In this document: positions 6,323 to 13,492 of the stretch, piece after piece | Position numbering within the stretch: position 1 is the first letter of the stretch | How the letters are laid out: each line of letters begins with the position of its first letter | Source: Microbacter sp049976245 | GTDB lineage: Bacteria; Bacteroidota; Bacteroidia; Bacteroidales; Paludibacteraceae | Length of the DNA stretch: 13,677 bases | Direction: 5' to 3' | Assembly (NCBI GenBank): GCA_049976245.1 | Contig: JBMFIQ010000052.1 | Coordinates: 1 to 13,677 of the forward strand | The notes under the pieces: generated by a model | The model's input: only the letters and a program-made list of their open reading frames with translations | What the model was told of the DNA's origin: nothing | Database searches by the model: none | Translations under genes and position numbers: made by a program

Positions 6323-7450
6323 ATGTATCCAATTCTTTTTATCGATCGCGACGGCACCATTTTGATTGAACCGCCTGTCACGTTTCAGATTGACCGACTC
6401 GAGTTGATGACCTTTTATCCGAAGGTGATTCGAAATCTTTTTTTGATTCAGCATCACAGCGATTTTCGATTGGTCATGGTAAGCAATCAGGATGGATTGG
6501 GATCGGAAGGATATCCCTATTCGGCTTTTGAAACCGTTCAGCAAAAAATGTTGCAATGCCTTGCCAACGAAGATATTCATTTTGACAACATTCACATTGA
6601 TCCTTCATGGCCCGAAGAACATTCGCCTAACCGAAAGCCGGGAATTGGCATGTTAACCAAATATTTGACTGATGATTATGATATAGCACATTCTTTTGTG
6701 ATTGGCGATCGCATCACGGATGTTGAAATGGCTCGCAATCTTGGGTGTAAGGCGGTGCTGCTTCAGCCTTCGGATCAAGGCATGGAATCCGTTAAGGCGC
6801 ATCATCTGGAAGAGGTGTGTGTGTTGTGTACCACCGATTGGAATGCCATCACCGCTTTTTTGCTTGCGGGACAACGCATGGCTGAAGTGACTCGAAAAAC
6901 CAACGAAACGGATGTGTACGTTCGACTCAATTTAGACGGTTCGGGTAGTGTCGATGTGTCAACCGGATTGGGATTTTTTGATCACATGCTCGCTCAAATA
7001 GGGAAACATGCTCAAGCTGATTTGACCATTCGTGTCAAAGGCGATTTGAAAGTGGATGAACATCATACCATTGAGGATACGGCATTGGCTTTGGGAGAAG
7101 CCATCTATAAAGCAGTGGGTAACAAACGGGGTATGGAACGTTACGGATTTTCTTTGCCAATGGATGATGCGCTTTGTCAAGTGGCCATTGATTTTGGCGG
7201 ACGACCGTGGCTTATTTGGAATGCTGAGTTTAAAAGGGAAAAAATTGGGGAAATGCCAACGGAAATGTTTTTTCATTTTTTCAAATCGTTAAGCGATGCC
7301 GCACACATCAATCTGGCCGTGAAAGCTGAGGGCGATAATGAGCACCATAAGATTGAGGGCATTTTCAAAGCGTTTGCCCGTGCCTTGAGAATGGCCGTAC
7401 AACGCGACGTCTTCAGTCGTGATCTTCCCTCGACCAAAGGCGTTTTATGA
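6323..7450 (+). CDS. hisB: Bifunctional histidinol-phosphatase / imidazoleglycerol-phosphate dehydratase
   Basis: HisB catalyses two steps of histidine synthesis: dehydration of imidazole glycerol phosphate and dephosphorylation of histidinol phosphate. With the ATG at 6323 it has 375 residues; the frame is open further upstream only through non-ATG codons, and the HAD motif begins right after this ATG, which decides the start. The N-terminal HAD phosphatase shows DRDGT (8-12; nucleophile D8), S54-N55, RKPG (104-107) and GDRITD (128-133). The cysteines of the zinc loop in enterobacterial HisB are absent between 92 and 104. The dehydratase domain (about 187-375) has FFDHM (218-222), the metal-binding DEHHTIED (245-252) and the second repeat NEHHKIEG (339-346). 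No other his gene is in the window, so it is away from a his operon here. Confidence 0.95.
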   Translation: MYPILFIDRDGTILIEPPVTFQIDRLELMTFYPKVIRNLFLIQHHSDFRLVMVSNQDGLGSEGYPYSAFETVQQKMLQCLANEDIHFDNIHIDPSWPEEHSPNRKPGIGMLTKYLTDDYDIAHSFVIGDRITDVEMARNLGCKAVLLQPSDQGMESVKAHHLEEVCVLCTTDWNAITAFLLAGQRMAEVTRKTNETDVYVRLNLDGSGSVDVSTGLGFFDHMLAQIGKHAQADLTIRVKGDLKVDEHHTIEDTALALGEAIYKAVGNKRGMERYGFSLPMDDALCQVAIDFGGRPWLIWNAEFKREKIGEMPTEMFFHFFKSLSDAAHINLAVKAEGDNEHHKIEGIFKAFARALRMAVQRDVFSRDLPSTKGVL

Positions 7451-7555
7451 TTACGTTCAACATGGATGAACTCTTTTGAAAAAACCGGCATCTGACAGAA
7501 CTGATCTTTGAAGCCGTCAATAAAGGTTTCCATCGATGAATCCATACATCGGATA

Positions 7556-7588
7556 TTTGATTTTCCTTGTGATAGTGCGCTAAAATTG
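7556..7588 (+). promoter_or_regulatory. Promoter of the small membrane protein gene
   Basis: TTTG (7556-7559), a 21-base spacer and TAAAATTG (7581-7588) differ from the Bacteroidota consensus at one base. The expected transcription start (about 7595) is only a few bases before the ATG at 7599, so the mRNA would be nearly leaderless. Between hisB and this promoter only a weak 5-bp hairpin (GTTCA/TGAAC, 7455-7471, then TCTTTT) is seen as a possible terminator. Confidence 0.5.
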
Positions 7589-7598
7589 CAATAAAAAC

Positions 7599-8099
7599 AT
7601 GAAACAATACGTTAAACAAATTGTACAAACTTCAAAACGGGATTATTATGTCGCTTTTTTGATTGGAGTATTAACCATCATCGGCGGATTTTTCCTTTCT
7701 CTTTATTGGCGTTTTGATCCTTACGATCCGTTTATTATTCAAATTCAGACCATTGATATTCTGTTGTTGTTGGGATCCTTGCCGGGTATTTTGTGGCTTT
7801 TTCATCGTCAAGTCAGGAAAAATTCGCACCTTGCTTCGTTGGAACAACGGGCAAAAAAGTACATTCAATGGGTTCACATCCGATTTTTGGTCATTGTTTT
7901 TAATTTGGTTATGAATGTTTTATTGTTATTTCTCTTGCGCGATTTTTCTTATTTGCTTGCTTCTGCTATTGTGCTTGTCTTGTTATTGATGAGCCGTTCA
8001 AATCCTGCCAAGGTGGAAGAGGATTTAAAATGGGCAGACATGCAAAGGGGAAAAGATGATTCGGAACAACAATCGTCCAAAGACGCCGGTTTGTTCTAA
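7599..8099 (+). CDS. Small integral membrane protein, four predicted helices
   Basis: A 166-residue protein I cannot assign to a named family. Hydrophobic stretches at about 17-37, 51-68, 93-113 and 115-131 suggest four membrane helices in two hairpins. The linker between helices 2 and 3 is basic (HRQVRKNSHLASLEQRAKKY, 69-88), implying that it faces the cytoplasm, with both termini also inside. The tail (about 132-166) is hydrophilic and charged. There is no signal peptide cleavage site and no catalytic motif. The frame is intact, has its own promoter candidate, and fills the space between hisB and the HAD gene in the same orientation, so it is very likely a real gene. Function unknown. Confidence 0.75.
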   Translation: MKQYVKQIVQTSKRDYYVAFLIGVLTIIGGFFLSLYWRFDPYDPFIIQIQTIDILLLLGSLPGILWLFHRQVRKNSHLASLEQRAKKYIQWVHIRFLVIVFNLVMNVLLLFLLRDFSYLLASAIVLVLLLMSRSNPAKVEEDLKWADMQRGKDDSEQQSSKDAGLF

Positions 8100-8180
8100 T
8101 GCGCCGGAGGCAAGCGGACAACATAAAGATCAATTTGACGGTTGAATACCATGTTGTGTTAATGAATTGAGTTAGAAAAT

Positions 8181-8185
8181 AGGAG
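8181..8185 (+). promoter_or_regulatory. Shine-Dalgarno-like AGGAG
   Basis: AGGAG lies 5 bases before the ATG at 8191. It is the clearest Shine-Dalgarno-like sequence before any start in this window, the other starts being preceded by AT-rich leaders. It supports the chosen start of the HAD gene. Confidence 0.5.
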
Positions 8186-8190
8186 CGGAT

Positions 8191-8631
8191 ATGATTATTG
8201 CAGTTGATTTTGATGGCACCATTGTGGAACATGCTTATCCTAAAATTGGGAGAGAAATTCCTTTTGCTTTTGATGTCTTAAAAAGGCTTCAACAGGAAGA
8301 GTATCATCAATTGATTTTATGGACGGTCAGAGAAGGTGAGTTGTTGACCGAGGCGGTTGATTTTTGTCGATCTCGCGGATTGGAGTTTTATGCCGTCAAC
8401 AGCAATCATCCCAATGAAGATGCCGAAGAGGAAAAAGCACCACGTAAGTTGGTGGCTGATTTGTTTATCGACGATCGAAATCTGGGTGGGTTGCCCGATT
8501 GGGGCGTTATTTACCGCATGGTAAAGTACGGAGAATCTCTTCAGGAAGCAAGTGACAGCGCCAACGTGGAATATCAGCGAAAGAAAAAACGCAATTGGTT
8601 GATTCGTATTGGTGAGCTGTTTGAACGTTGA
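8191..8631 (+). CDS. Small HAD-superfamily phosphatase-like protein
   Basis: A 146-residue protein with the compact HAD core and little or no cap. Motif I is DFDGT (6-10; nucleophile D6, acid/base D8), motif II is the threonine in LILWTVREG (T45), motif III is probably K86 in KAPRKL, and motif IV is DLFIDDRN (D94-D95). All catalytic residues for phosphoryl transfer are present, so it is probably an active phosphohydrolase, or possibly a nucleotidase or sugar-phosphatase; substrate unknown. Short cap-less HAD proteins of this type are common in Bacteroides genomes. The C-terminus (127-146) is strongly basic. It follows the membrane protein gene by 91 bases in the same direction and may be co-transcribed. 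Confidence 0.85.
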   Translation: MIIAVDFDGTIVEHAYPKIGREIPFAFDVLKRLQQEEYHQLILWTVREGELLTEAVDFCRSRGLEFYAVNSNHPNEDAEEEKAPRKLVADLFIDDRNLGGLPDWGVIYRMVKYGESLQEASDSANVEYQRKKKRNWLIRIGELFER

Positions 8632-8710
8632 TGGAACCATCAATCTGTTGATCCAAAAGCATCACACAAAAAAATGATTGACACATGAAACGAGCACGAC
8701 AAACATATTC

Positions 8711-8726
8711 TTTGACACACGTCAAA
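8711..8726. promoter_or_regulatory. CRP/FNR-like palindrome upstream of the receptor operon
   Basis: TTTGACACACGTCAAA is a perfect inverted repeat of 6-bp arms with a 4-base spacer. The form TTGAC-N4-GTCAA has the same geometry as FNR-type sites (TTGAT-N4-ATCAA). It lies 72 bases before the TonB-dependent receptor start. It could also fold as an RNA hairpin, but no T tract follows at once. No convincing promoter boxes were found close to it. The rest of 8632-8798 contains only a weak AAAAG/CTTTT mini-hairpin ending in T residues (8742-8757). Confidence 0.4.
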
Positions 8727-8798
8727 ATAAAAGTGTGAGTTAAAAGTGACTTTTTTTAAGAGACAATGGCGGACAGATGAAATGTTAACTGTGAAAGC

Positions 8799-11222
8799 AT
8801 GAGAAAAATCGCACTATCGATGTTTTTGGTTTTTTTGTTTGGTTCGATGGCTGCCCAGCATCGGGTGCGATTGTTTGGTTTTGTCACGGATGTTGATCAT
8901 CGACCTGTGGAGTTGGCTACCGTTTTTCTTAAAGGAACTTCCATTGCTGCTTCAACCTCAGCCAAAGGATTTTATGATCTTTCATTTCCGGTTTCCGATT
9001 CGGTGCTGCTGGTGGTGAGTTGTGTAGGGTATCAACCTGTCGTCAAAAAACTTCCGGGCAATGTGACCGCTCAACTCAACGTGATGCTTTTGCTTTCGGT
9101 GCATGCGTTGAAAGATGTGGAGGTAAGAGCCCATCGCATTCAGACCACAACTTTTGAGCCGCTCAATGCCAAACAGGTGCGTTTGTTGCCTGATGCATCG
9201 GGAGGAAACATCGAGTCGTTGATTGCAACGTTGCCCGGTGTACATTCCACCAACGAGTTGAGTTCTCAATATTCTGTCCGGGGAGGGAATTACGACGAAA
9301 ACAGTGTTTTTGTCAACGGCATCGAAATTTATCGTCCGCTTTTGATAAGAGCCGGCCAGCAGGAAGGTTTGAGCTTTATTAATCCTGACATGGTGGATCA
9401 GGTGGAGTTTTCTGCTGGAGGATTTTCAGCCAAATATGGGGACAAAATGGCCTCGGCTTTATCCATTGTCTACAAACGTCCCACTTCGCTCGAGGGTTCA
9501 GTATCGGTCAGCTTGTTAGGAGCTTCAGCTTATGTGGGCTCTTCAAGTAAAAAATTTACGCAGCTTCAGGGCATTCGGTACAAAACAAATTCCTATCTGC
9601 TTAACACATTGCCCACAAAAGGATTTTATAAACCCACTTTTTTTGATTACCAGACATACGAAACTTACCAAATTTCGCCCTCCAATTCAATCTCCTTTTT
9701 GGGTAATTTTTCGCAAAACAACTATCGATTTTTTCCTCAGGAAGAGGAAACCTCGTTTGGTACTATGCAGATGCCTTTGCAACTGCATGCCTATTTTGAC
9801 GGACAGGAACGAGATCGGTTTACAACAAAATTTGGCGCCTTTACTTGGAAATATCAACCTCAATCCTCATTAAAGCTGGATTTGACAGCTTCTGCTTTCA
9901 ACACCGATGAGGCTGAAACCTACGATATCATTGGACAATATTGGCTTTATTCCCTTTCAATGGACGGAACGGGCAAAGCAACACCCGATGCAACGCTCGG
10001 AATTGGCACTTATCAGCAGCATGCTCGTGATTATCTTAATGCCACCGTTGCCGGAATTACACACCATGGATCTTATACTTACCGTCATCATTTGATCGAA
10101 TGGAGTGCAGGGGTGCAGCGTGAAGCCGTGACCAACCAAATGAAAGAATGGGAATATCGTGATTCGGCAGGCTATTCATTGCCTTACAACCCTTCTTACA
10201 TTCAACTTTACAACAATTTGGCAGCTCATTTGGCTCTCAATTCAACCCGTTTTCTTGGTTATTTGCAAGATACGTATAAATTTAGAAATGCTCTTGGATT
10301 GTGGGTGGCTACCGGAGGTTTTCGATCAAATTATTGGACTTTCAACAAAGAGTGGCTTATCAGTCCTCGCTTTTCCATTGCTTTGGTGCCTTCGTCGAGC
10401 AATTTTGTTTTTCGATTTGCTACCGGTGTTTATTATCAGGCTCCTTTCTTTAAAGAAGTGAGGGATACTTCCATTTTGAACGGAAATATTACCGCTCATT
10501 TAAATTCTGCCATTAAGGCGCAGCGATCTCTTCATTTTGTTTTGGGCAGTGATTATCATTTTACCCAATGGAATCATCCCTTCAAGCTCACCGCCGAATT
10601 ATACTATAAGCCGGAAGACCGGGTGATTCCTTATGTGCTTGATAATGTGAATATCATGTATTTTGGAGGAAATACGGCCAAAGCGTATGCCACCGGTCTC
10701 GATTTGAAATTGTTTGGCGAATTTGTAAAGGGAACTGATTCATGGATCTCTCTTTCGTTGATGCAGGCCAAGGAAAAATTACTCAAGTCAACCGATGCCA
10801 ACGGCTCGCCGATTTATACCGATTATTTGCCCAGTCCCAATGATCAACGTTACAGCATTTCAATGTTTTTTCAGGATTATGTACCTTCCTATCCTCGCAT
10901 CAAAGTGAACCTGAAATTGATATGGGCTGACGGATTGCCTGTCTTTCCGCCTCATAATCCTTATGTTGCTCCTTTTAGAACACCGCCCTATCAACGCGTG
11001 GACATTGGTGCGGCTTTTGCACTCATTGATCAGGATCATCGCCCGCGAAACGGCTGGCAATTTGTAAAACAGGCTTGGATCAATGTCGATGTTTTTAATC
11101 TGTTGGATATTTACAATGTAAATTCGTATCTTTGGGTCACCGATATTTTGAATCGACAATATCCTGTTCCCAACTATTTAACAGGGCGTTTGGTGAATGT
11201 GAAGTTTTCAGTTGATTTTTAA
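8799..11222 (+). CDS. TonB-dependent outer-membrane receptor with carboxypeptidase-regulatory-like domain
   Basis: An 807-residue outer-membrane protein for energy-coupled uptake. A signal peptide (1-19, MRKIALSMFLVFLFGSMAA) is followed by a carboxypeptidase-D-regulatory-like domain (about 24-105, with FGFVTD, GTSIAASTSAKGFYDL and VVSCVGYQ). The plug domain is about 115-228, with LPGV (145-148), SVRGGNYDENSVFVNGIEIYRP (159-180) and GGFSAKYGDKMASAL (207-221). The rest is a beta-barrel rich in aromatic alternating strands and ending in FSVDF with a terminal Phe. No separate TonB box is obvious. The length is shorter than typical SusC proteins (about 1000 residues) and no SusD-like gene adjoins, so it is not a classic glycan-uptake pair; the substrate could be a metal chelate, cofactor or peptide. 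The nitroreductase gene follows after 30 bases, probably in the same operon. Confidence 0.92.
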   Translation: MRKIALSMFLVFLFGSMAAQHRVRLFGFVTDVDHRPVELATVFLKGTSIAASTSAKGFYDLSFPVSDSVLLVVSCVGYQPVVKKLPGNVTAQLNVMLLLSVHALKDVEVRAHRIQTTTFEPLNAKQVRLLPDASGGNIESLIATLPGVHSTNELSSQYSVRGGNYDENSVFVNGIEIYRPLLIRAGQQEGLSFINPDMVDQVEFSAGGFSAKYGDKMASALSIVYKRPTSLEGSVSVSLLGASAYVGSSSKKFTQLQGIRYKTNSYLLNTLPTKGFYKPTFFDYQTYETYQISPSNSISFLGNFSQNNYRFFPQEEETSFGTMQMPLQLHAYFDGQERDRFTTKFGAFTWKYQPQSSLKLDLTASAFNTDEAETYDIIGQYWLYSLSMDGTGKATPDATLGIGTYQQHARDYLNATVAGITHHGSYTYRHHLIEWSAGVQREAVTNQMKEWEYRDSAGYSLPYNPSYIQLYNNLAAHLALNSTRFLGYLQDTYKFRNALGLWVATGGFRSNYWTFNKEWLISPRFSIALVPSSSNFVFRFATGVYYQAPFFKEVRDTSILNGNITAHLNSAIKAQRSLHFVLGSDYHFTQWNHPFKLTAELYYKPEDRVIPYVLDNVNIMYFGGNTAKAYATGLDLKLFGEFVKGTDSWISLSLMQAKEKLLKSTDANGSPIYTDYLPSPNDQRYSISMFFQDYVPSYPRIKVNLKLIWADGLPVFPPHNPYVAPFRTPPYQRVDIGAAFALIDQDHRPRNGWQFVKQAWINVDVFNLLDIYNVNSYLWVTDILNRQYPVPNYLTGRLVNVKFSVDF

Positions 11223-11252
11223 GTTGTTGAATCATTATAATCATTTTTTGAT

Positions 11253-11999
11253 ATGTTGGAGGATTTAAGAAACAGAACAACCATTCGAAAATACAAAGCG
11301 CAACCCATTGCCCCCGAAATGCTGAATGAGTTGTTGGAAGTAGCCTGTCGTGCTGCCAATACCGGTAACATGCAGGCCTATAGCATTGTTGTGACTCAGG
11401 CTGAATCGGTTAAAAAAGCATTGGCTCCCGCTCATTTCAATCAGTCCATGGTGACGGAAGCTCCTGTGGTTTTGACGTTTTGTGCCGATTTTAACCGTTT
11501 CAGTCACTGGTGTCGTCAACGGAATGCCGAACCCGGATATGACAATTTTCTTTCGTTTATGACAGCCGCAACGGATGCGTTATTAGCAGCTGAACATTTT
11601 TGTGTGGCTGCTGAAAGTCAGGGATTAGGAACTTGTTATTTGGGGACAGCCATTTATAACGCACAGCAAATTATTGACGTGCTGCATTTGCCACGATTGG
11701 TGGTTCCGGTCATCACATTGACCGTGGGCTTCCCTGATGAATCGCCTGCTCAGCCCGATCGATTGCCCCTTGAGGGAATTGTTCATTTTGAAACGTATCA
11801 GGACTATTCATCGGAAGATATTGATCAAATTTATGCTTATAAAGAGCAACTCCCTGAAAACATTCAGTTTGTAAAAGAAAATCGTAAAACGTCACTTGCC
11901 CAAGTCTTTACCGACGTGCGTTACACGAAACAAGCCAACAAAACATTTTCGGCCATGTTTCTTGACGTTTTAAAAAAACAGGGTTTCTTGCATGAATGA
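11253..11999 (+). CDS. Nitroreductase-family FMN-dependent oxidoreductase
   Basis: A 248-residue cytoplasmic flavoprotein of the NfsA/FRP-like branch, which uses NAD(P)H to reduce nitro compounds, quinones or flavins. FMN-contacting elements are the N-terminal RNRTTIRKY (6-14), TGNMQAYS (37-44), GLGTCYLG (124-131) and VGFPDESPAQPDRLP (158-172). The C-terminal part (about 185-248) is the helical extension seen in the larger members, with YTKQANKTFSAMFLDVLKKQGFL near the end. The ATG is preceded by AT-rich sequence only. The 30-base spacing to the receptor gene and the lack of an intervening terminator or promoter imply co-transcription. Physiological substrate unknown; a role in reducing what the receptor imports is only a guess. 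Confidence 0.92.
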   Translation: MLEDLRNRTTIRKYKAQPIAPEMLNELLEVACRAANTGNMQAYSIVVTQAESVKKALAPAHFNQSMVTEAPVVLTFCADFNRFSHWCRQRNAEPGYDNFLSFMTAATDALLAAEHFCVAAESQGLGTCYLGTAIYNAQQIIDVLHLPRLVVPVITLTVGFPDESPAQPDRLPLEGIVHFETYQDYSSEDIDQIYAYKEQLPENIQFVKENRKTSLAQVFTDVRYTKQANKTFSAMFLDVLKKQGFLHE

Positions 12000-12215
12000 C
12001 ATAATATTGCATTCGAATTGCTTCCACACCCGCTTTTTTTATCAATTGAGTTGAATCAACCCATTTTGGTTTTAAATTGAAAATAACGAACAGGATTAAA
12101 AGTGCATGAAAATAATTGCTTGGTGTCTGAATCATATTTGTGAGGTGTCGTCCATTGAACAATGATAAACAGATAAGATGGTTTACGTTCGACTTAAAAA
12201 AACAATTATAAACAC

Positions 12216-13238
12216 ATGAATATCAAATTAAAAGAAATAATTTTGGTTTGTTTGAGTATGCTTGTTTTGCCAGTTTCAGCACAAAAGTTTGCATACGATG
12301 TCAGTTTTCATCATTTTCTTGACAATCGTGAATACACTAGCAATTATGAGATTTCGCAAACCATGCTCGGCGCAAGGTTGAATGCCATGGCGGGCGCCAC
12401 ACTCGATACCACTCAGGGGTTTATGGCCGGAGTCAATTATTTGTATGAATATGGCGATCGCATCAATGGCAATACCCCTACGGTGGATTTGTTTTACTAT
12501 TATCAAAACCCAAAATTCTCATTCATTGTAGGTTCTTTCCCTCGTCGCGGCTTGTTACATTATCCTTTGGCTTTGCTAACCGATACTTTGGATAATTATC
12601 GTCCCAATATACAGGGGGCTTATCTTGAAACCAGAGGCGATTGGGGTTATGAAAATTTTTGGATTGATTGGACCAGTCGCATTCGAAGTAATGTTCGTGA
12701 AACATTTTTGGCCGGCCTTTCCGGTGAACTCAAATACCGACTTTTTTTCTTTGATCACTATTTTTACATGTACCATCGTGCCTTGTATGGAAGTTACGTG
12801 CCTGGTGATGCCATTCGCGACAATGGTGCTTACGGCATGTTAGCCGGTGTAAATCTTGCTCCCTTGACCAATTGGAACACGCTTTCGTTCCGTTTGGGAA
12901 GCCTTGGAAGCTACAACAGGCAACGTCCTGCCACCGACATCGATTTTCATTTTGGATTTTTCACGCAGTTGCACGCTTATTATCGTAAATTTGGCATTGA
13001 TGCTTCCTATTATAAAGGACAGTCCATCAATGCGGCTTATGGTGATCATATGTATCTCTCGGGCAATTATGCACGCATCGATTTTGGCTATTTGCCTATC
13101 AATAATCGTTTTATAACCACCAGAGTGGCTGTTTGTCTGCACGATGTCGATAAAAAATGGCAGAATTCGGAAACCTTCACTTTGATCTTTCATGTCGGTG
13201 AACGGTTCAAGAGTTATCATAACTGGCCAACCCCTTAA
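12216..13238 (+). CDS. Predicted outer-membrane beta-barrel protein, function unknown
   Basis: A 340-residue exported protein. A signal peptide (about 1-22, ending VSA before QKF) is followed by sequence with alternating hydrophobic and aromatic residues and frequent Tyr/Phe/Asn/Gly, typical of an outer-membrane barrel. Notable stretches are FHHFLDNREYTSNYEISQTMLGARL (31-55), FSFIVGSFPRRGLLHYP and DASYYKGQSINAAYGDHMYLSGNYARIDFGY near the C-terminal end. The FDNREY...TM.G.RL start resembles conserved hypothetical outer-membrane proteins I recall from Bacteroidales, none with a known role. The upstream gap (12000-12215) is AT-rich; I see only a weak CATATTTG box (12133-12140) and no strong terminator after the nitroreductase. 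It is most likely its own transcription unit. Confidence 0.82.
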   Translation: MNIKLKEIILVCLSMLVLPVSAQKFAYDVSFHHFLDNREYTSNYEISQTMLGARLNAMAGATLDTTQGFMAGVNYLYEYGDRINGNTPTVDLFYYYQNPKFSFIVGSFPRRGLLHYPLALLTDTLDNYRPNIQGAYLETRGDWGYENFWIDWTSRIRSNVRETFLAGLSGELKYRLFFFDHYFYMYHRALYGSYVPGDAIRDNGAYGMLAGVNLAPLTNWNTLSFRLGSLGSYNRQRPATDIDFHFGFFTQLHAYYRKFGIDASYYKGQSINAAYGDHMYLSGNYARIDFGYLPINNRFITTRVAVCLHDVDKKWQNSETFTLIFHVGERFKSYHNWPTP

Positions 13239-13271
13239 TGACGAAATTCAAAACGGCTGATGAATGATCTG

Positions 13272-13291
13272 ATCAAGGGTTGATGTTTTTT
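13272..13291 (+). terminator. Weak intrinsic terminator after the barrel protein gene
   Basis: ATCAA (13272-13276) and TTGAT (13280-13284) pair around a GGG loop, followed by G and six T residues (13286-13291). The stem is short and AT-rich, so it would be a modest terminator. It lies 34 bases after the stop codon. Confidence 0.4.
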
Positions 13292-13315
13292 CTGCGTGAT
13301 GGATTGAAAGTGGAA

Positions 13316-13350
13316 ACTGGATGTGAGTCAAATTCTCCTCATAATCCAGT
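13316..13350. other. Intergenic hairpin
   Basis: ACTGGAT (13316-13322) pairs with ATCCAGT (13344-13350). After a small asymmetric internal loop, TGAG (13324-13327) pairs with CTCA (13338-13341) around a 10-base loop. No T tract follows. It may be a 3' mRNA end structure or a protein-binding site. It lies about 40 bases upstream of the small-RNA promoter. Confidence 0.4.
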
Positions 13351-13388
13351 CGTATTAACATTGAATTGAATTAATTTAACGATCATTA

Positions 13389-13420
13389 GTTGCATTTTGG
13401 AAAACTGCGGCTTATATTTG
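13389..13420 (+). promoter_or_regulatory. Promoter of the candidate small RNA
   Basis: TATATTTG (13413-13420) is a full match to TAnnTTTG. GTTG (13389-13392) stands 20 bases upstream as a 3-of-4 match to the -33 TTTG. The expected start of transcription is near 13427. Confidence 0.65.
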
Positions 13421-13426
13421 CATCGT

Positions 13427-13492
13427 GATTTTTTCATAGTATTAGATTTTAAGGTTAACAGAGATTGGGTAGTCGAGAGACTACCCTTTTTT
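13427..13492 (+). ncRNA. Candidate small RNA, resembles the Bacteroidales-1 motif
   Basis: A strong Bacteroidota promoter and a perfect intrinsic terminator are only about 45 bases apart, defining a transcript of about 65 nt. No ATG frame fits inside it. The 5' part is AT-rich and apparently unpaired, including CATAGTATTAGATTTTAAGG and then GTTAACAGAGATTGGG. This arrangement, and from memory this sequence block, match the Bacteroidales-1 RNA described by comparative genomics as running from a Bacteroidota promoter to a terminator, with no known function. I could not run the covariance model. The alternative is a short terminated leader of a gene beyond the right edge. Confidence 0.5.
13467..13492 (+). 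terminator. Intrinsic terminator of the small RNA
   Basis: GGGTAGTC (13467-13474) and GACTACCC (13479-13486) form a perfect 8-bp stem closed by a GAGA (GNRA) tetraloop and followed by six T residues. This is the cleanest terminator in the window. Positions 13493-13677 after it hold no gene or clear motif; they are AT-rich and probably lead toward a gene outside the window. Confidence 0.88.

Noticed and set aside
7455..7479. Terminator after hisB
   Set aside because: The only hairpin is a 5-bp GTTCA/TGAAC stem with a 7-base loop and a mixed TCTTTT tail, too weak to call.
8799..13238. Polysaccharide utilisation locus
   Set aside because: There is no SusD, glycoside hydrolase or hybrid two-component gene around the receptor.
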